Below, piece after piece: positions 52,082-60,034 of a stretch of 64,000 nucleotides of DNA. The notes beneath the pieces were generated by a model. The model was not told the DNA's origin, searched no databases, and was given only the letters and a program-made list of their open reading frames with translations. Numbering within the stretch: the first letter of the stretch is position 1; every line of letters begins with the position of its first letter. The DNA is from Deltaproteobacteria bacterium. GTDB lineage: Bacteria; Desulfobacterota; B13-G15; RBG-16-54-18. Location: positions 1-64,000 of the forward strand of contig JAFGNJ010000022.1 of NCBI GenBank assembly GCA_016927065.1. The letters run 5' to 3'. A program made the translations under genes and the position numbers.

Positions 52082-53065
52082 CTAATTGCGCCAAAACCCC
52101 TCGATCATCTCTTTCACAACAGACCGATCCCTGGGGTACTCGATCCAGTGGATCTCGGGATCGGCCTTAAACCAGGTGATCTGCCTGCGGGCGTATCTTC
52201 TGGTATCCCGCTTAATTAATCTGATTGCCTCAGGGAGGTCGTACTCTCCGTTGAGATGGGCCGCCATCTGCTTGTATCCCAAAGACTGCATCGCCTTGAG
52301 TGACGGAGCATACCCCATTTCCAAGAGCCGCCCCACCTCCTCTTTCAGTCCCTGCTGAATCATCTCGTCGACCCGCTCATCAATACGCCGGTACAGCTCC
52401 TCTCGCTCCATCCCCAACCCTATCTTGAGTGTTTCATAGGGTCCTTCCTTGAAGCGATGTCTCCCCCGCAGGGCCGAGATGGGTTGTCCTGTCCTCTCGT
52501 AGGCCTCCAGGGCCCTGATGACGCGGTAGGTATCATGGGGGTGCAGGCGAGCGGCGGTAGACGGGTCCACCTCCACCAGGCGCTGATAGAGCCGTTCCCT
52601 TCCGCCTGCTTGTGCCTCGTCTTGCAAGCGCTTTTGGATAACCGGGTCCGCCTCCCCGCCCCTGATCAGGCCCGAGGTCAGGGCCTTGATGTAGAGCCCC
52701 GTGCCGCCCACTACCATGGCCCGCTTCCCCCGCGCCTCTATATCGGCGATTGCTCGCTGGGCCTCTTCTCGATAGTGGGCCGCGCTGAACTCCTCATCAG
52801 GGTAGAAGATATCTATAAGATGATGCCGCACTACATTCCTTTCTTCACGCGTGGGCTTTGCCGTGCCGATATCCAGGTAGCGATAGACCTGCATCGAGTC
52901 GGCGTTGATGATCTCGGCCTTGAAAAACCTCGCCAGCTCCAGCCCCACGGTGCTCTTGCCGCTGGCAGTCGGGCCGACTATCACCACGATCTTGGGCCTT
53001 TTCACCGCCCAAAGTCTAAACCACCGATTGATTTTGTTCAAGGGAAAATATGCGGCAGAGTACAT
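52082..53065 (-). CDS. miaA: tRNA dimethylallyltransferase MiaA
   Basis: MiaA isopentenylates A37 of tRNAs reading UNN codons. The protein has P-loop GPTASGKS, NADSMQVY, the DIGTAKPT and RRHHLID-type segment (VVRHHLIDI), VGGTGLYIKAL and the C-terminal RYARRQITWFK. As drawn it has 327 residues. A GTG at 53005 (KRPKIVVIVG) would remove a 20-residue N-terminal extension and fits the family better, but its ribosome-binding site is weak. Confidence 0.94.
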   Translation of the reverse strand: MYSAAYFPLNKINRWFRLWAVKRPKIVVIVGPTASGKSTVGLELARFFKAEIINADSMQVYRYLDIGTAKPTREERNVVRHHLIDIFYPDEEFSAAHYREEAQRAIADIEARGKRAMVVGGTGLYIKALTSGLIRGGEADPVIQKRLQDEAQAGGRERLYQRLVEVDPSTAARLHPHDTYRVIRALEAYERTGQPISALRGRHRFKEGPYETLKIGLGMEREELYRRIDERVDEMIQQGLKEEVGRLLEMGYAPSLKAMQSLGYKQMAAHLNGEYDLPEAIRLIKRDTRRYARRQITWFKADPEIHWIEYPRDRSVVKEMIEGFWRN

Positions 53066-53125
53066 GATTTACTTATAGGCCGGTTCGTGCTATGGTGTGA
53101 CGCAAAGGGGGAAGAGGAGAGAGCG

Positions 53126-53584
53126 GTGAAATTTCTCAATGTTCAGCAAACGCGGGCCGGGAAGCCCTTAGATGTTTTTCAGATAGACCCCCTGATCAAA
53201 CAGCTCTGTGAGCAATACCGGCTTTTACTGTGCTATGTCTTCGGTTCTTACGCCTCAGACAATGCTTCAACGCTGAGCGATCTGGATATCGCAGTCCTTG
53301 CGGAACACGAACTGACACTGAAAGAGTTGCTTGACCTCACAGAAGGATTCCAGGAAATCTTTGAGGAAGAAGCAATTGATCTCGTAGATCTGAGAAAGGT
53401 CCCCCTTACCCTCATCCACCGGGTCTTGCGGGACGGGAAATGTCTCTTTGCCAGGGACCTTGGCACGAAGATCGAACATGAGATGAGATGGGAAACACTC
53501 TACTTCGACGCCGAGCCCTTGCGCAAAGAATCCTTTGAGGCCCTCACGGAGAGGCTCGACAATGGCACCTTCGGGCATCGATAA
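53126..53584 (+). CDS. mntA: MntA-type nucleotidyltransferase antitoxin
   Basis: This 152-residue minimal nucleotidyltransferase has the exact motif GSX10DXD (GSYASDNASTLSDLD, about 40-54). MntA-type enzymes add AMP residues to the partner HEPN toxin and silence it. I chose the GTG at 53126 because GAAGAGGAG lies 7 nt upstream; the longer open frame upstream overlaps miaA and is a shadow. It overlaps hepT by 23 nt. The pair is divergent from miaA. Confidence 0.88.
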   Translation: MKFLNVQQTRAGKPLDVFQIDPLIKQLCEQYRLLLCYVFGSYASDNASTLSDLDIAVLAEHELTLKELLDLTEGFQEIFEEEAIDLVDLRKVPLTLIHRVLRDGKCLFARDLGTKIEHEMRWETLYFDAEPLRKESFEALTERLDNGTFGHR

Positions 53585-53999
53585 AGAAAAATTTCTTATC
53601 CAAGCCGAGAGGCTCGAACAAAACTATGCCCTGCTCCTCGATGTGAAGGCGCAGGTAGGAGATGCTTCCAACGACGCCATCCCTCTGGTGGCTGCTGAAA
53701 GGCTTTTACAGATATTGATAGAGGAATGCCTGAATATCGGTAATCATATTATTTCCGGCCTTAACCTTGAAAGGGCAGATACCTACAAAGAAATATTCGT
53801 CAGGCTTCAACAAAAGGGGGTCATCTCCAAGGAGATCGGCAAAGAACTTATTTCCTTCGCTTCCTTTAGAAACAGGCTCGTACATCTCTACTGGCGAGTG
53901 GAGCGGGATGAAATGTTATCCAAACTGGACGACATTGAAGTTGTCAAGCAGTTCGCTGAAGGCGTCTATAACTATCTCAAAAGCAACAAGTTGTTATAG
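53562..53999 (+). CDS. hepT: HepT-family HEPN ribonuclease toxin
   Basis: This 145-residue all-helical HEPN protein has the catalytic motif RX4HXY as RNRLVHLY at about residue 107, followed by W as usual. HepT toxins cleave RNA or tRNA and are neutralised by MntA adenylylation of the Tyr in this motif. The ATG start lies within the end of mntA, giving tight coupling of toxin to antitoxin. Confidence 0.9.
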   Translation: MAPSGIDKEKFLIQAERLEQNYALLLDVKAQVGDASNDAIPLVAAERLLQILIEECLNIGNHIISGLNLERADTYKEIFVRLQQKGVISKEIGKELISFASFRNRLVHLYWRVERDEMLSKLDDIEVVKQFAEGVYNYLKSNKLL

Positions 54000-54086
54000 C
54001 TCACTATACCATTAACACTTGTACTAGTCCTACCGGACACTTACCAGAGAATAGGATGTACTTCGCATAAATGGAGATAGCGTGCA

Positions 54087-54437
54087 GTGATAGAATTCAT
54101 CGTCGCAAAATTCGATGCGATAACGAAGCAGGCTGTGGACCAGTATGCTGTTAATCCTGTGATCTTCCTGGTCATTTTCCTTGGGTGCGCGCCGTTTTTC
54201 TATTACTCCCTCTTTCGCATGATGCGGGCCCTTGCCAAGAAACGCGGAAAAGAAGTATGGGTCTGGAGCACGGTATTCCTCTGCGCGACCGCAGCGCCCT
54301 TTATCTACGTGCTCTTCTTCGGCAGAAACCTGCCGTGGTGGGTATACGGCATCATCGCCCTGCTCATAGGCCAGGGTATCTTTTCCCTGATACGGAAACT
54401 GAGAAGTTCAAAGAAGGCCACCCCATCGACACACTGA
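54087..54437 (+). CDS. small membrane protein with three helices, unknown function
   Basis: This 116-residue protein starts with GTG. It has hydrophobic segments at about 22-43, 60-78 and 81-100, with basic loops (RMMRALAKKRGKEVW) and a basic tail (KLRSSKKATPSTH). No family is recognised. It is the first single-gene unit of the plus-strand accessory array. Confidence 0.65.
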   Translation: MIEFIVAKFDAITKQAVDQYAVNPVIFLVIFLGCAPFFYYSLFRMMRALAKKRGKEVWVWSTVFLCATAAPFIYVLFFGRNLPWWVYGIIALLIGQGIFSLIRKLRSSKKATPSTH

Positions 54438-54553
54438 GTGCCCCTGTAAGATAAACTGTCCCGCCCGTGGCGGGATGCCCTAATATAGACAGCTTAAGGT
54501 GGGGCACTTTTACTTTTCTTTTGTATTGTGGTAAGGTGCGGCCAGTAACGTCA

Positions 54554-54624
54554 AGGCCTGAGGGGGTCAAGAGGCATGACGAAAAGGGGTGTAAACGAAA
54601 ACCAAATTCAATAATCCAAGGGGC
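54554..54624 (+). repeat. 72-bp direct repeat, copy 1
   Basis: This copy matches the one at 56700-56773 with only a few differences, and shares the block GAGGCATGACGAAAAGGGGT and the words GTAAACGAAAACC and AATCCAAGGGGCT. Its end forms an intrinsic terminator. The two copies flank the DUF2157/DUF4824 gene pair. Confidence 0.85.
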
Positions 54625-54642
54625 TTTTTTTGCCCTTTTTTT
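54618..54642 (+). terminator. rho-independent terminator
   Basis: AAGGGGC-T7-GCCCTT is followed by a T-tract at the end of repeat copy 1. Confidence 0.7.
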
Positions 54643-54658
54643 GTTTGAATAAATAGGG

Positions 54659-54709
54659 TTGTCAATGACGTATATATTATGGGAATCATATATTGAGCAG
54701 TATAAAACC
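54659..54709 (+). repeat. upstream repeat family (divergent copy)
   Basis: The TTGTCA...TATTATGGG...CAGTATAAAACC pattern resembles the better-conserved copies at 58822, 59408 and 59973, each just before a gene. It ends 9 bp before the DUF2157 start. Confidence 0.45.
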
Positions 54710-54717
54710 TAAACCTT

Positions 54718-55833
54718 ATGTCGACAAAGGGAACAATGAAGAATCCGGGGAAAAAACAAACAAGTCCGACGTCAAAGACCGATGCTCAACACCGGGCTGA
54801 TCAGATCAGGTATTTCCAGGATGAATTAGAACTGATCGAGCATGAAAGTATTGTATCGCTTACTAAAAAGCAGCGCTCTGCGATCGCCGCGTACCATGAA
54901 AAACTTCTTTCGCACCTGTCAGACCTTTTCGATATAGATATAAGTAAGCGTGAGAAACAGCTGAGCCTCGGCATGAAAATCGCGTCCTTCCTGGGGGCAC
55001 TCGGGTTGGCTGCCAGCGTCTTCTTCCTTTTTTACCAATTCTGGGGAAGGTTCTCGACAGACGTTCAGGTGTTGATATTAAGTGCCTCACCCATCATGGC
55101 CCTGGCCGTCACGATGGTTGCCGCCCGACGTGAGCGCACAGGGTATTTCTCAAAACTCTTCGGGATGGTCGCTTTTGCCTGTTTTGTCCTCAATCTTTCC
55201 ATGTTTTGGCAGATCTTCAACATCATTCCGTCATACACGGCCTTCCTGGCATGGGGGGCCTTTGCCTTGATACTGGCCTATGCTTCCAACACACGATTAC
55301 TCTTGGCAGCCGGCATTATCTGCCTCGCCCTCTTTTTATCGGCTCAGGCTGGAACCTGGACAGGCGTTTACTGGATTCATTTTGGGGAGCGTCCGGAGAA
55401 TTTCCTTCTGCCGGCCGCACTGATTTTCTTCCTGCCGTATTGTATTCCCCACAGAAAATTCACGGGCTTCGAGGTAATATACAGGGTCTTTGGAATGCTC
55501 TTCTTTTTCATTCCCGTGCTCATTTTGGCCAATTGGGGACGCATCAGTTACATCCAAATAAACAATAGTACGATTGAGGTACTGTACCAAATCGCAGGGT
55601 TTCTTTTCAGCGCGTCGGCAATCTGGCTCGGTATTCGAAAAAACTGGCCCGACGTCATTAACACCGGCAACGTATTCTTTGTGCTATTTCTCTATACGAA
55701 GTTTTTTGACTGGTGGTGGGACTGGATGCCCAAATACCTCTTTTTCCTGGTCATCGGACTTACCGCAATACTTGCCCTGTTCATATTAAAACGGCTTCGT
55801 AAAACAGGGATAGATAACGGGGAGGAGGGATAA
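54718..55833 (+). CDS. DUF2157 multi-pass membrane protein
   Basis: This 371-residue protein has a soluble helical N-terminus of about 85 residues (FQDELELIEHESIVSLTKKQRSAI), as in DUF2157 proteins. About ten membrane segments (85-355) follow, and the tail is basic. DUF2157 proteins are of unknown function and often sit next to a secreted or anchored partner, here the DUF4824-like gene 2 nt downstream. The pair is bracketed by a 72-bp direct repeat and so may have arrived as one unit. Confidence 0.75.
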   Translation: MSTKGTMKNPGKKQTSPTSKTDAQHRADQIRYFQDELELIEHESIVSLTKKQRSAIAAYHEKLLSHLSDLFDIDISKREKQLSLGMKIASFLGALGLAASVFFLFYQFWGRFSTDVQVLILSASPIMALAVTMVAARRERTGYFSKLFGMVAFACFVLNLSMFWQIFNIIPSYTAFLAWGAFALILAYASNTRLLLAAGIICLALFLSAQAGTWTGVYWIHFGERPENFLLPAALIFFLPYCIPHRKFTGFEVIYRVFGMLFFFIPVLILANWGRISYIQINNSTIEVLYQIAGFLFSASAIWLGIRKNWPDVINTGNVFFVLFLYTKFFDWWWDWMPKYLFFLVIGLTAILALFILKRLRKTGIDNGEEG

Positions 55834-55835
55834 AC

Positions 55836-56708
55836 ATGCAACCTATTTTTTCTCCGAGCCGGTTATTTGGTGTGGGATTTGTCCTGCTTCTGGCCGTCAA
55901 CGTCTTTGTACTCCTCGGTGTCTCAGCGAATCGCTCGGAAAAGCCTGAGACCCTGATAGAACTGACGGAACGGGAGCTCTCGCTCCCCTATAAGTGGAAT
56001 GACGAAAACAGCGGCCTGGCCCTTAAACTTGATTGGAGAATTATAAGTGATAATAAAAATGATACGTACCGCTTTTACGGTCATTGGGGGGTTCCAATCT
56101 GGTTCAATGCACGGAAATTAATTGAATTGGGATTTACGATTGATGAAACCACGTGCTCTTACAAGTATTCAAATCGAGAAAAGGAGCCGCTTCCAAAAAA
56201 CGCCTTCATTGTGTTTGAGTATGACGGTAAGGCCTACCAGGAAGCCTTGAGGGGAGCCGAAGAGTATCTCAACAAGACTGCGGCCGAACTCAAGGCACAC
56301 ACAACAGATAAAGATACCCAGGACCGTTTTGAAGAAGCGAGACGGCGCTTGGAACGAGAACGCGTAACGGAATCCCGCCTCTTTGCGATTGATGCTGGGC
56401 TTGATCCAGGCACGTTAAGGGAACAGTATAGTAACAGATCCAAATTTATCATAATGCCGGGCGTCGTGGAATTAACATGCCGCTCTTATAACAAAAAAAG
56501 AGAAGTGGCTGGACGTATTTCAGATATTCGGGTTGATAAAATAAATGTGCCGCTTAAGCACCGGAAGCTGTTCGATGCAATAGTGGCTCAAGATAAATTC
56601 GGCAACCGTAAACAACAAGGTCCCCGTTACAAAGTTGAAGTGGCTTACGGCAGCCGCTTTGAGCCCTGGATTCGAGCTGTGAAAGAGATCGGGGTCAGCA
56701 GGCCTTGA
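55836..56708 (+). CDS. DUF4824-like membrane-anchored protein
   Basis: This 290-residue protein has an N-terminal anchor (about 10-30) and then the family-like segment LTERELSLPYKW and ENSGLALKLDWR. A charged helical stretch is at about 125-180, and a strand-rich C-terminus follows. I recognise DUF4824 by this opening pattern, with moderate certainty. Together with the DUF2157 protein it probably forms a membrane complex of unknown role. The last codons, AGG CCT TGA, lie in the direct repeat, so the C-terminus ends in RP. Confidence 0.65.
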   Translation: MQPIFSPSRLFGVGFVLLLAVNVFVLLGVSANRSEKPETLIELTERELSLPYKWNDENSGLALKLDWRIISDNKNDTYRFYGHWGVPIWFNARKLIELGFTIDETTCSYKYSNREKEPLPKNAFIVFEYDGKAYQEALRGAEEYLNKTAAELKAHTTDKDTQDRFEEARRRLERERVTESRLFAIDAGLDPGTLREQYSNRSKFIIMPGVVELTCRSYNKKREVAGRISDIRVDKINVPLKHRKLFDAIVAQDKFGNRKQQGPRYKVEVAYGSRFEPWIRAVKEIGVSRP

Positions 56709-56773
56709 GGGGGGTTAAGAGGCATGACGAAAAGGGGTGTAAACGAAAACCAAATGCAACAATCCAAGGGGCT
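56700..56773 (+). repeat. 72-bp direct repeat, copy 2
   Basis: This is the second copy of the repeat at 54554-54624. It supplies the stop codon of the DUF4824-like gene and ends in a terminator hairpin. Confidence 0.85.
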
Positions 56774-56792
56774 CCTTTGCCCCCTTCTTTTT
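56766..56792 (+). terminator. rho-independent terminator
   Basis: AAGGGGC-6-GCCCCCTT is followed by CTTTTT, at the end of repeat copy 2. Confidence 0.65.
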
Positions 56793-56860
56793 AATGGCCC
56801 TTGCGCCCCCCTCTTTTTGGTGGCCCCTGTGCCATTCTTTTTAGTGGCCCCTGTGCCATT
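56787..56860 (+). repeat. tandem repeat of about 24 bp, three units
   Basis: Units begin at 56787, 56813 and 56837. Units 2 and 3 differ by one base (CTTTTTGGTGGCCCCTGTGC versus CTTTTTAGTGGCCCCTGTGC), and unit 1 is diverged and 2 bp longer. A partial fourth copy follows. Confidence 0.8.
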
Positions 56861-56947
56861 TTTTGTTTGGTGGATATAAGACAGTAGAGAAATGGAAAGG
56901 TTAAAGTAAAGCTGAACCTTGCCCCCACAAGTAAGTAGACTAATCCC

Positions 56948-57733
56948 ATGGCTGTTTTTATTAGTCACATAACGGAAGAAGCCACAGTTGCCAAAACCCT
57001 GAAAGATTGGATTGAAAGTACATTTTTAGGGAAAGTAAAAGTCTTTGTTAGTAGCGACAGTGATGATATTCCAGCCGGTGACCAATGGTTTGATGATGTT
57101 GACAAAGCCTTGGACGAATCACAAGTTATGATTATTTTATGCAGTCCGGTCTCTATCACCAGGCCCTGGATAAATTTCGAAGCTGGCTACGCTTGGATAA
57201 AACACATACCTATTATCCCTGTATGCCATTCCGGTCAAGATAAAGGTAGCCTCCCTGTACCCTTATCAAGATTTCAGGGCCTAAACATTGACGAAGACGC
57301 CCAAATACTGTTTAAGGCCATAAACAAGCATCTAGAATTAGGTATAACTAAGTTTCCACGTATCGACAATGAGGCCTTCACGAAAGAAATATCTGATGCT
57401 TTGTTAAAAATTGCTCCTGCTCAAGCTGAACTGGTTCCAGCGAAAAAAGTTAGTGATAAGGAACAATTTGAAGAGATTGAAATAAATATCCTTAAAGCCT
57501 TAATTCCTGCAGACAAGGAAACTGAAGAGTATGAACCTTTCGGAAGTATGCCTGGCTTCAACGCAGATTACTTAGCAAATGTCCTTAATATGCATGTGAC
57601 CAGGGTGAAATATTACTTAGACAAGTTAGAACAAAATGAGTTTGTAAATGCACACTATAGTATGATGGAATCTACAACATATACATTAAGTAATAAAGGA
57701 CGGGGGTTTCTAGTAGAGAATGCTTTAATTTGA
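56948..57733 (+). CDS. TIR-domain protein with C-terminal winged-helix domain
   Basis: Residues 1-130 of this 261-residue protein form a TIR domain (FISHITEEATVAKTL, VFVSSDSDDIPAGDQWFD). The NADase-type Glu is in RPWINFEAGYAW (E78). A linker rich in Lys/Glu leads to a winged helix at about 175-260 (NADYLANVLNMHVTRVKYYLDKLEQNEFV). Bacterial TIR proteins act in phage defence, either degrading NAD+ or signalling. TIR fused to a DNA-binding-type domain is less usual, and the second domain could sense or regulate instead. Codon use is AT-rich compared with the core operons. Confidence 0.8.
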   Translation: MAVFISHITEEATVAKTLKDWIESTFLGKVKVFVSSDSDDIPAGDQWFDDVDKALDESQVMIILCSPVSITRPWINFEAGYAWIKHIPIIPVCHSGQDKGSLPVPLSRFQGLNIDEDAQILFKAINKHLELGITKFPRIDNEAFTKEISDALLKIAPAQAELVPAKKVSDKEQFEEIEINILKALIPADKETEEYEPFGSMPGFNADYLANVLNMHVTRVKYYLDKLEQNEFVNAHYSMMESTTYTLSNKGRGFLVENALI

Positions 57734-57787
57734 ACAAGCTAAAATATATATGGGTTTGAAAGCGGCAATGTTACCTGGTTAGGTAAA

Positions 57788-57817
57788 GATCGAGGTCAGG
57801 CCTTGATTGAGGATAAG
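57788..57817 (+). repeat. downstream repeat family, copy at 57788
   Basis: GATCGAGGTCAGGCCTTGAT then TGAGGATAAG. Same family as the copies at 59372, 59934, 60462 and 61406. Confidence 0.7.
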
Positions 57818-57881
57818 GTGAGTACGATACAAAAAATTTTATCTATAGGCATTATAAGGTTGTAAGATAAGAATATTACTA

Positions 57882-58589
57882 ATGGCAAAAATAAAACAGG
57901 ATAGTTTCAAAGAATTTGACGAAGTTCTTGATAATTTAAAGGACGCCTCTCCGAAATCAAAGGACTATTATAAATTTATTATTGGCCTTGCAACGGGAAC
58001 TTTAATTTTCAGTGTGACTTTTTTAAAAGAGTTTCACATTTTTCCTGAGTATAAACTCATTCTAATTATTGGGTGGCTTTGCCTTCTTGTTTCAATCATT
58101 GCAGGTGTTTTAGTCTTACCCAAGCTAGATCATTTGCACGCTAGAGTCCAAAGCCTTAAGGGGCTATTGAAGTCTTCAGAAGAAATTGGTGTAATTGTAA
58201 AAAAAGAATTACAACAACATTATATAAAGACTTGGATCAAAAGTTTTATAGATCCTGTTTTTAAAGATGATAAAAACAGGAAGGAGGAGCTTTATAAGAC
58301 CTTGGATAAACTTTCTACCAAGAGATTGAAGAAATTTTTAAAAAGCTTAGGACTAGCGGGAGTAAAAGACTCCACAGCTATTCATTTCATTGGAGATTTT
58401 TTTAAGGAAATGTTTAAATTCCTCTCTCTGATAAAAATGGTAGAGCGAGAAAAAAACCCAATTTTTGTCTTCAAAAGTGTAAGACAAAACATTCTGCAAA
58501 TGTTTTGGTTTGACAGGGTAATGAAATACACGTTCTTTGTTGGAATTATCGCTATTAGCTTTTTTTCAATAATTAACTTTCTGCGATGA
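57882..58589 (+). CDS. membrane protein, unknown function
   Basis: This 235-residue protein has two helices near the N-terminus (about 28-48 and 54-76), a long charged cytosolic helical region (77-205) and a C-terminal helix (about 212-232). No family is recognised. The region is AT-rich. It follows the TIR gene by 148 bp with a repeat copy between, so co-transcription as a defence pair is possible but not supported by spacing. Confidence 0.6.
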   Translation: MAKIKQDSFKEFDEVLDNLKDASPKSKDYYKFIIGLATGTLIFSVTFLKEFHIFPEYKLILIIGWLCLLVSIIAGVLVLPKLDHLHARVQSLKGLLKSSEEIGVIVKKELQQHYIKTWIKSFIDPVFKDDKNRKEELYKTLDKLSTKRLKKFLKSLGLAGVKDSTAIHFIGDFFKEMFKFLSLIKMVEREKNPIFVFKSVRQNILQMFWFDRVMKYTFFVGIIAISFFSIINFLR

Positions 58590-58603
58590 AATCTGAGCAG
58601 TTT

Positions 58604-58823
58604 AGGGAACAAACAAGGGGACGTTGTTGAAAACTTACACTTTTCATGAATCTGAGGTAAAGGGGGTAGTGCAATACCGCGGCAGGCTCGATTATGGAAA
58701 ACGAGGGGGACGTTGTTGAAAGCTTACACTTTAGAATCTACAATTTGCCGAAATTTGATAATAGTATCTATGGCTAAGGCTGGAAAGGTGAACGTTTTCA
58801 ACAACGTCCCCTTTCTTGTTCGA
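58604..58823. mobile_element. MITE-like element with inverted repeats
   Basis: Left end GAACAAACAAGGGGACGTTG continues as TTGAAAACTTACAC (to 58644). The right end at 58785-58822 is the inverted complement, GGGGACGTTGTTGAAAACGT preceded by GAACAAG. A further direct copy of the left end lies inside at 58706-58732. There is no coding capacity, so it would need a transposase in trans. Confidence 0.6.
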
Positions 58824-58863
58824 TGTCGCATACATTATAGGTAATATAGGGATCGCTATAACC
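58822..58863 (+). repeat. upstream repeat family, copy at 58822
   Basis: TGTCGCATACATTATAGG, then AATATAGGGATCGCTATAA, lies 20 bp before the next gene start and abuts the MITE-like element. Confidence 0.6.
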
Positions 58864-58882
58864 CTAATTATAACTAAAAAAT

Positions 58883-59353
58883 ATGAATAGAAAAATAAAA
58901 TTTTTGGGGTGGCTTCTAATAGCATATGCTATTTTTCCAATTCTCTTGAATATTGCTAGGGAGATTTTAATTCCCTCACCGCCTCAAGGAACATCAATAC
59001 CTCTTATGCATCCAGCAATACTAAGACATTTCTCAATTCCAGAAATCCTAGGCTTATTATACACAATTAGTATAATAATAAATGGTCTTCTTAATCTTGG
59101 AGTCTTAATCGGTGGTATAGCATTATTAAAATTAAAAAAATGGAGTAGAAAATTAATTTTGATAATATTTTCTACAGAAGTTCTATTACAAATTGCATGG
59201 TTATCCGTATCCCTATATTATCCATACTTTAGAAAAATTATGTTTTTACATAAACTGGGTGTTGTTATTATGAGCTTTTATTTTATTTTTGCTATTTTAA
59301 TGCTTTATACATTTTCTAAAAATGACCTCATAATAGCCAAGCAATCCAGATGA
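58883..59353 (+). CDS. four-helix membrane protein, unknown function
   Basis: This 156-residue protein has hydrophobic segments at about 8-27, 50-75, 88-108 and 118-142, with basic loops. It is strongly AT-rich. No family is recognised. It is a single-gene unit, preceded by an upstream-family repeat and followed by a downstream-family repeat. Confidence 0.6.
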   Translation: MNRKIKFLGWLLIAYAIFPILLNIAREILIPSPPQGTSIPLMHPAILRHFSIPEILGLLYTISIIINGLLNLGVLIGGIALLKLKKWSRKLILIIFSTEVLLQIAWLSVSLYYPYFRKIMFLHKLGVVIMSFYFIFAILMLYTFSKNDLIIAKQSR

Positions 59354-59371
59354 ACATCTCGGCACAAAAAA

Positions 59372-59400
59372 GATCGAGGTCTGGCCTTGACCGAGGACAA
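59372..59400 (+). repeat. downstream repeat family, copy at 59372
   Basis: GATCGAGGTCTGGCCTTGAC then CGAGGACAA. With the following upstream-family copy it forms an inverted repeat GACAATT/AATTGTC across the gene junction. Confidence 0.7.
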
Positions 59401-59407
59401 TTAGTAA

Positions 59408-59453
59408 AATTGTCGCATACATTATGTGGATTTTATTTGGATCGGTATAAACC
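59408..59453 (+). repeat. upstream repeat family, copy at 59408
   Basis: AATTGTCGCATACATTATGT then GGATTTTATTTGGATCGGTA. The TTGTCG and TTTATT words are 16 bp apart and could act as a promoter. Confidence 0.65.
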
Positions 59454-59478
59454 CTGCTAGAGGACAAAGACAAAAATT

Positions 59479-59925
59479 ATGAACTATATTTATTACTTCT
59501 TGCATTACTTTATGAACCAATATTTTTGGGTTTCTTACAGCATATGGGTGTTAATATTTATTATGTGGATAATCTATTTGATCAAACAAATATCAAGGAG
59601 TCATTTTCCGAAATTCATTGCATTTAATTTCGTTCCCTTTTTGACATTCCTTTTTTTTACTTATGTATTCATAATAAACAATGGTTCAAATGTCGCACAG
59701 TTTGTTGTTGGCAATGATACCGCTAAAAAAATGTGGGTATTATGGCTTCATCTTTTTGAACCGCTCTATTTTGTGAATGTAGCAAGTGGTGCAGGTATAA
59801 TAATCGCACTATTTTTCCCGCCGTATCCACCACAGCAATGGGCACTCTTCATCCTAAAAATATTGATCCTTTTAACAATAACAATAAGTTTCTGTTTTTT
59901 GATGGTATTTGCTCCAACTGCATAA
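59479..59925 (+). CDS. four-helix membrane protein, unknown function
   Basis: This 148-residue protein has hydrophobic segments at about 15-35, 48-68, 92-115 and 122-145, with few charged residues. It is AT-rich. No family is recognised. It is a single-gene unit between repeat copies. Confidence 0.55.
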   Translation: MNYIYYFLHYFMNQYFWVSYSIWVLIFIMWIIYLIKQISRSHFPKFIAFNFVPFLTFLFFTYVFIINNGSNVAQFVVGNDTAKKMWVLWLHLFEPLYFVNVASGAGIIIALFFPPYPPQQWALFILKILILLTITISFCFLMVFAPTA

Positions 59926-59933
59926 AAAGAAAA

Positions 59934-59957
59934 GAATCGGAGGCCTTGTGAGGACAA
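59934..59957 (+). repeat. downstream repeat family, copy at 59934 (shortened)
   Basis: GAATCGGAGGCCTTGTGAGG then ACAA. The central TCAGGCCTTGAC is partly deleted compared with other copies. Confidence 0.55.
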
Positions 59958-59972
59958 TGTATTTTAAAGGTA

Positions 59973-60020
59973 AAATTGTCGCATACATTATGGGGGTTAT
60001 ATTTGAATCAGCATAAAAGC
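59973..60020 (+). repeat. upstream repeat family, copy at 59973
   Basis: AAATTGTCGCATACATTATG then GGGGTTATATTTGAATCAGC and ATAAAAGC. It ends 15 bp before the next start codon. TTGTCG-16-TATATT could be a promoter. Confidence 0.65.
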
Positions 60021-60034
60021 TGGAGGAGTACAAA

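Noticed and set aside
52457-53125. 223-codon 5' extension of the mntA frame
   Set aside because: It runs antisense through miaA. The GTG at 53126 has a good ribosome-binding site and gives the normal MntA length.
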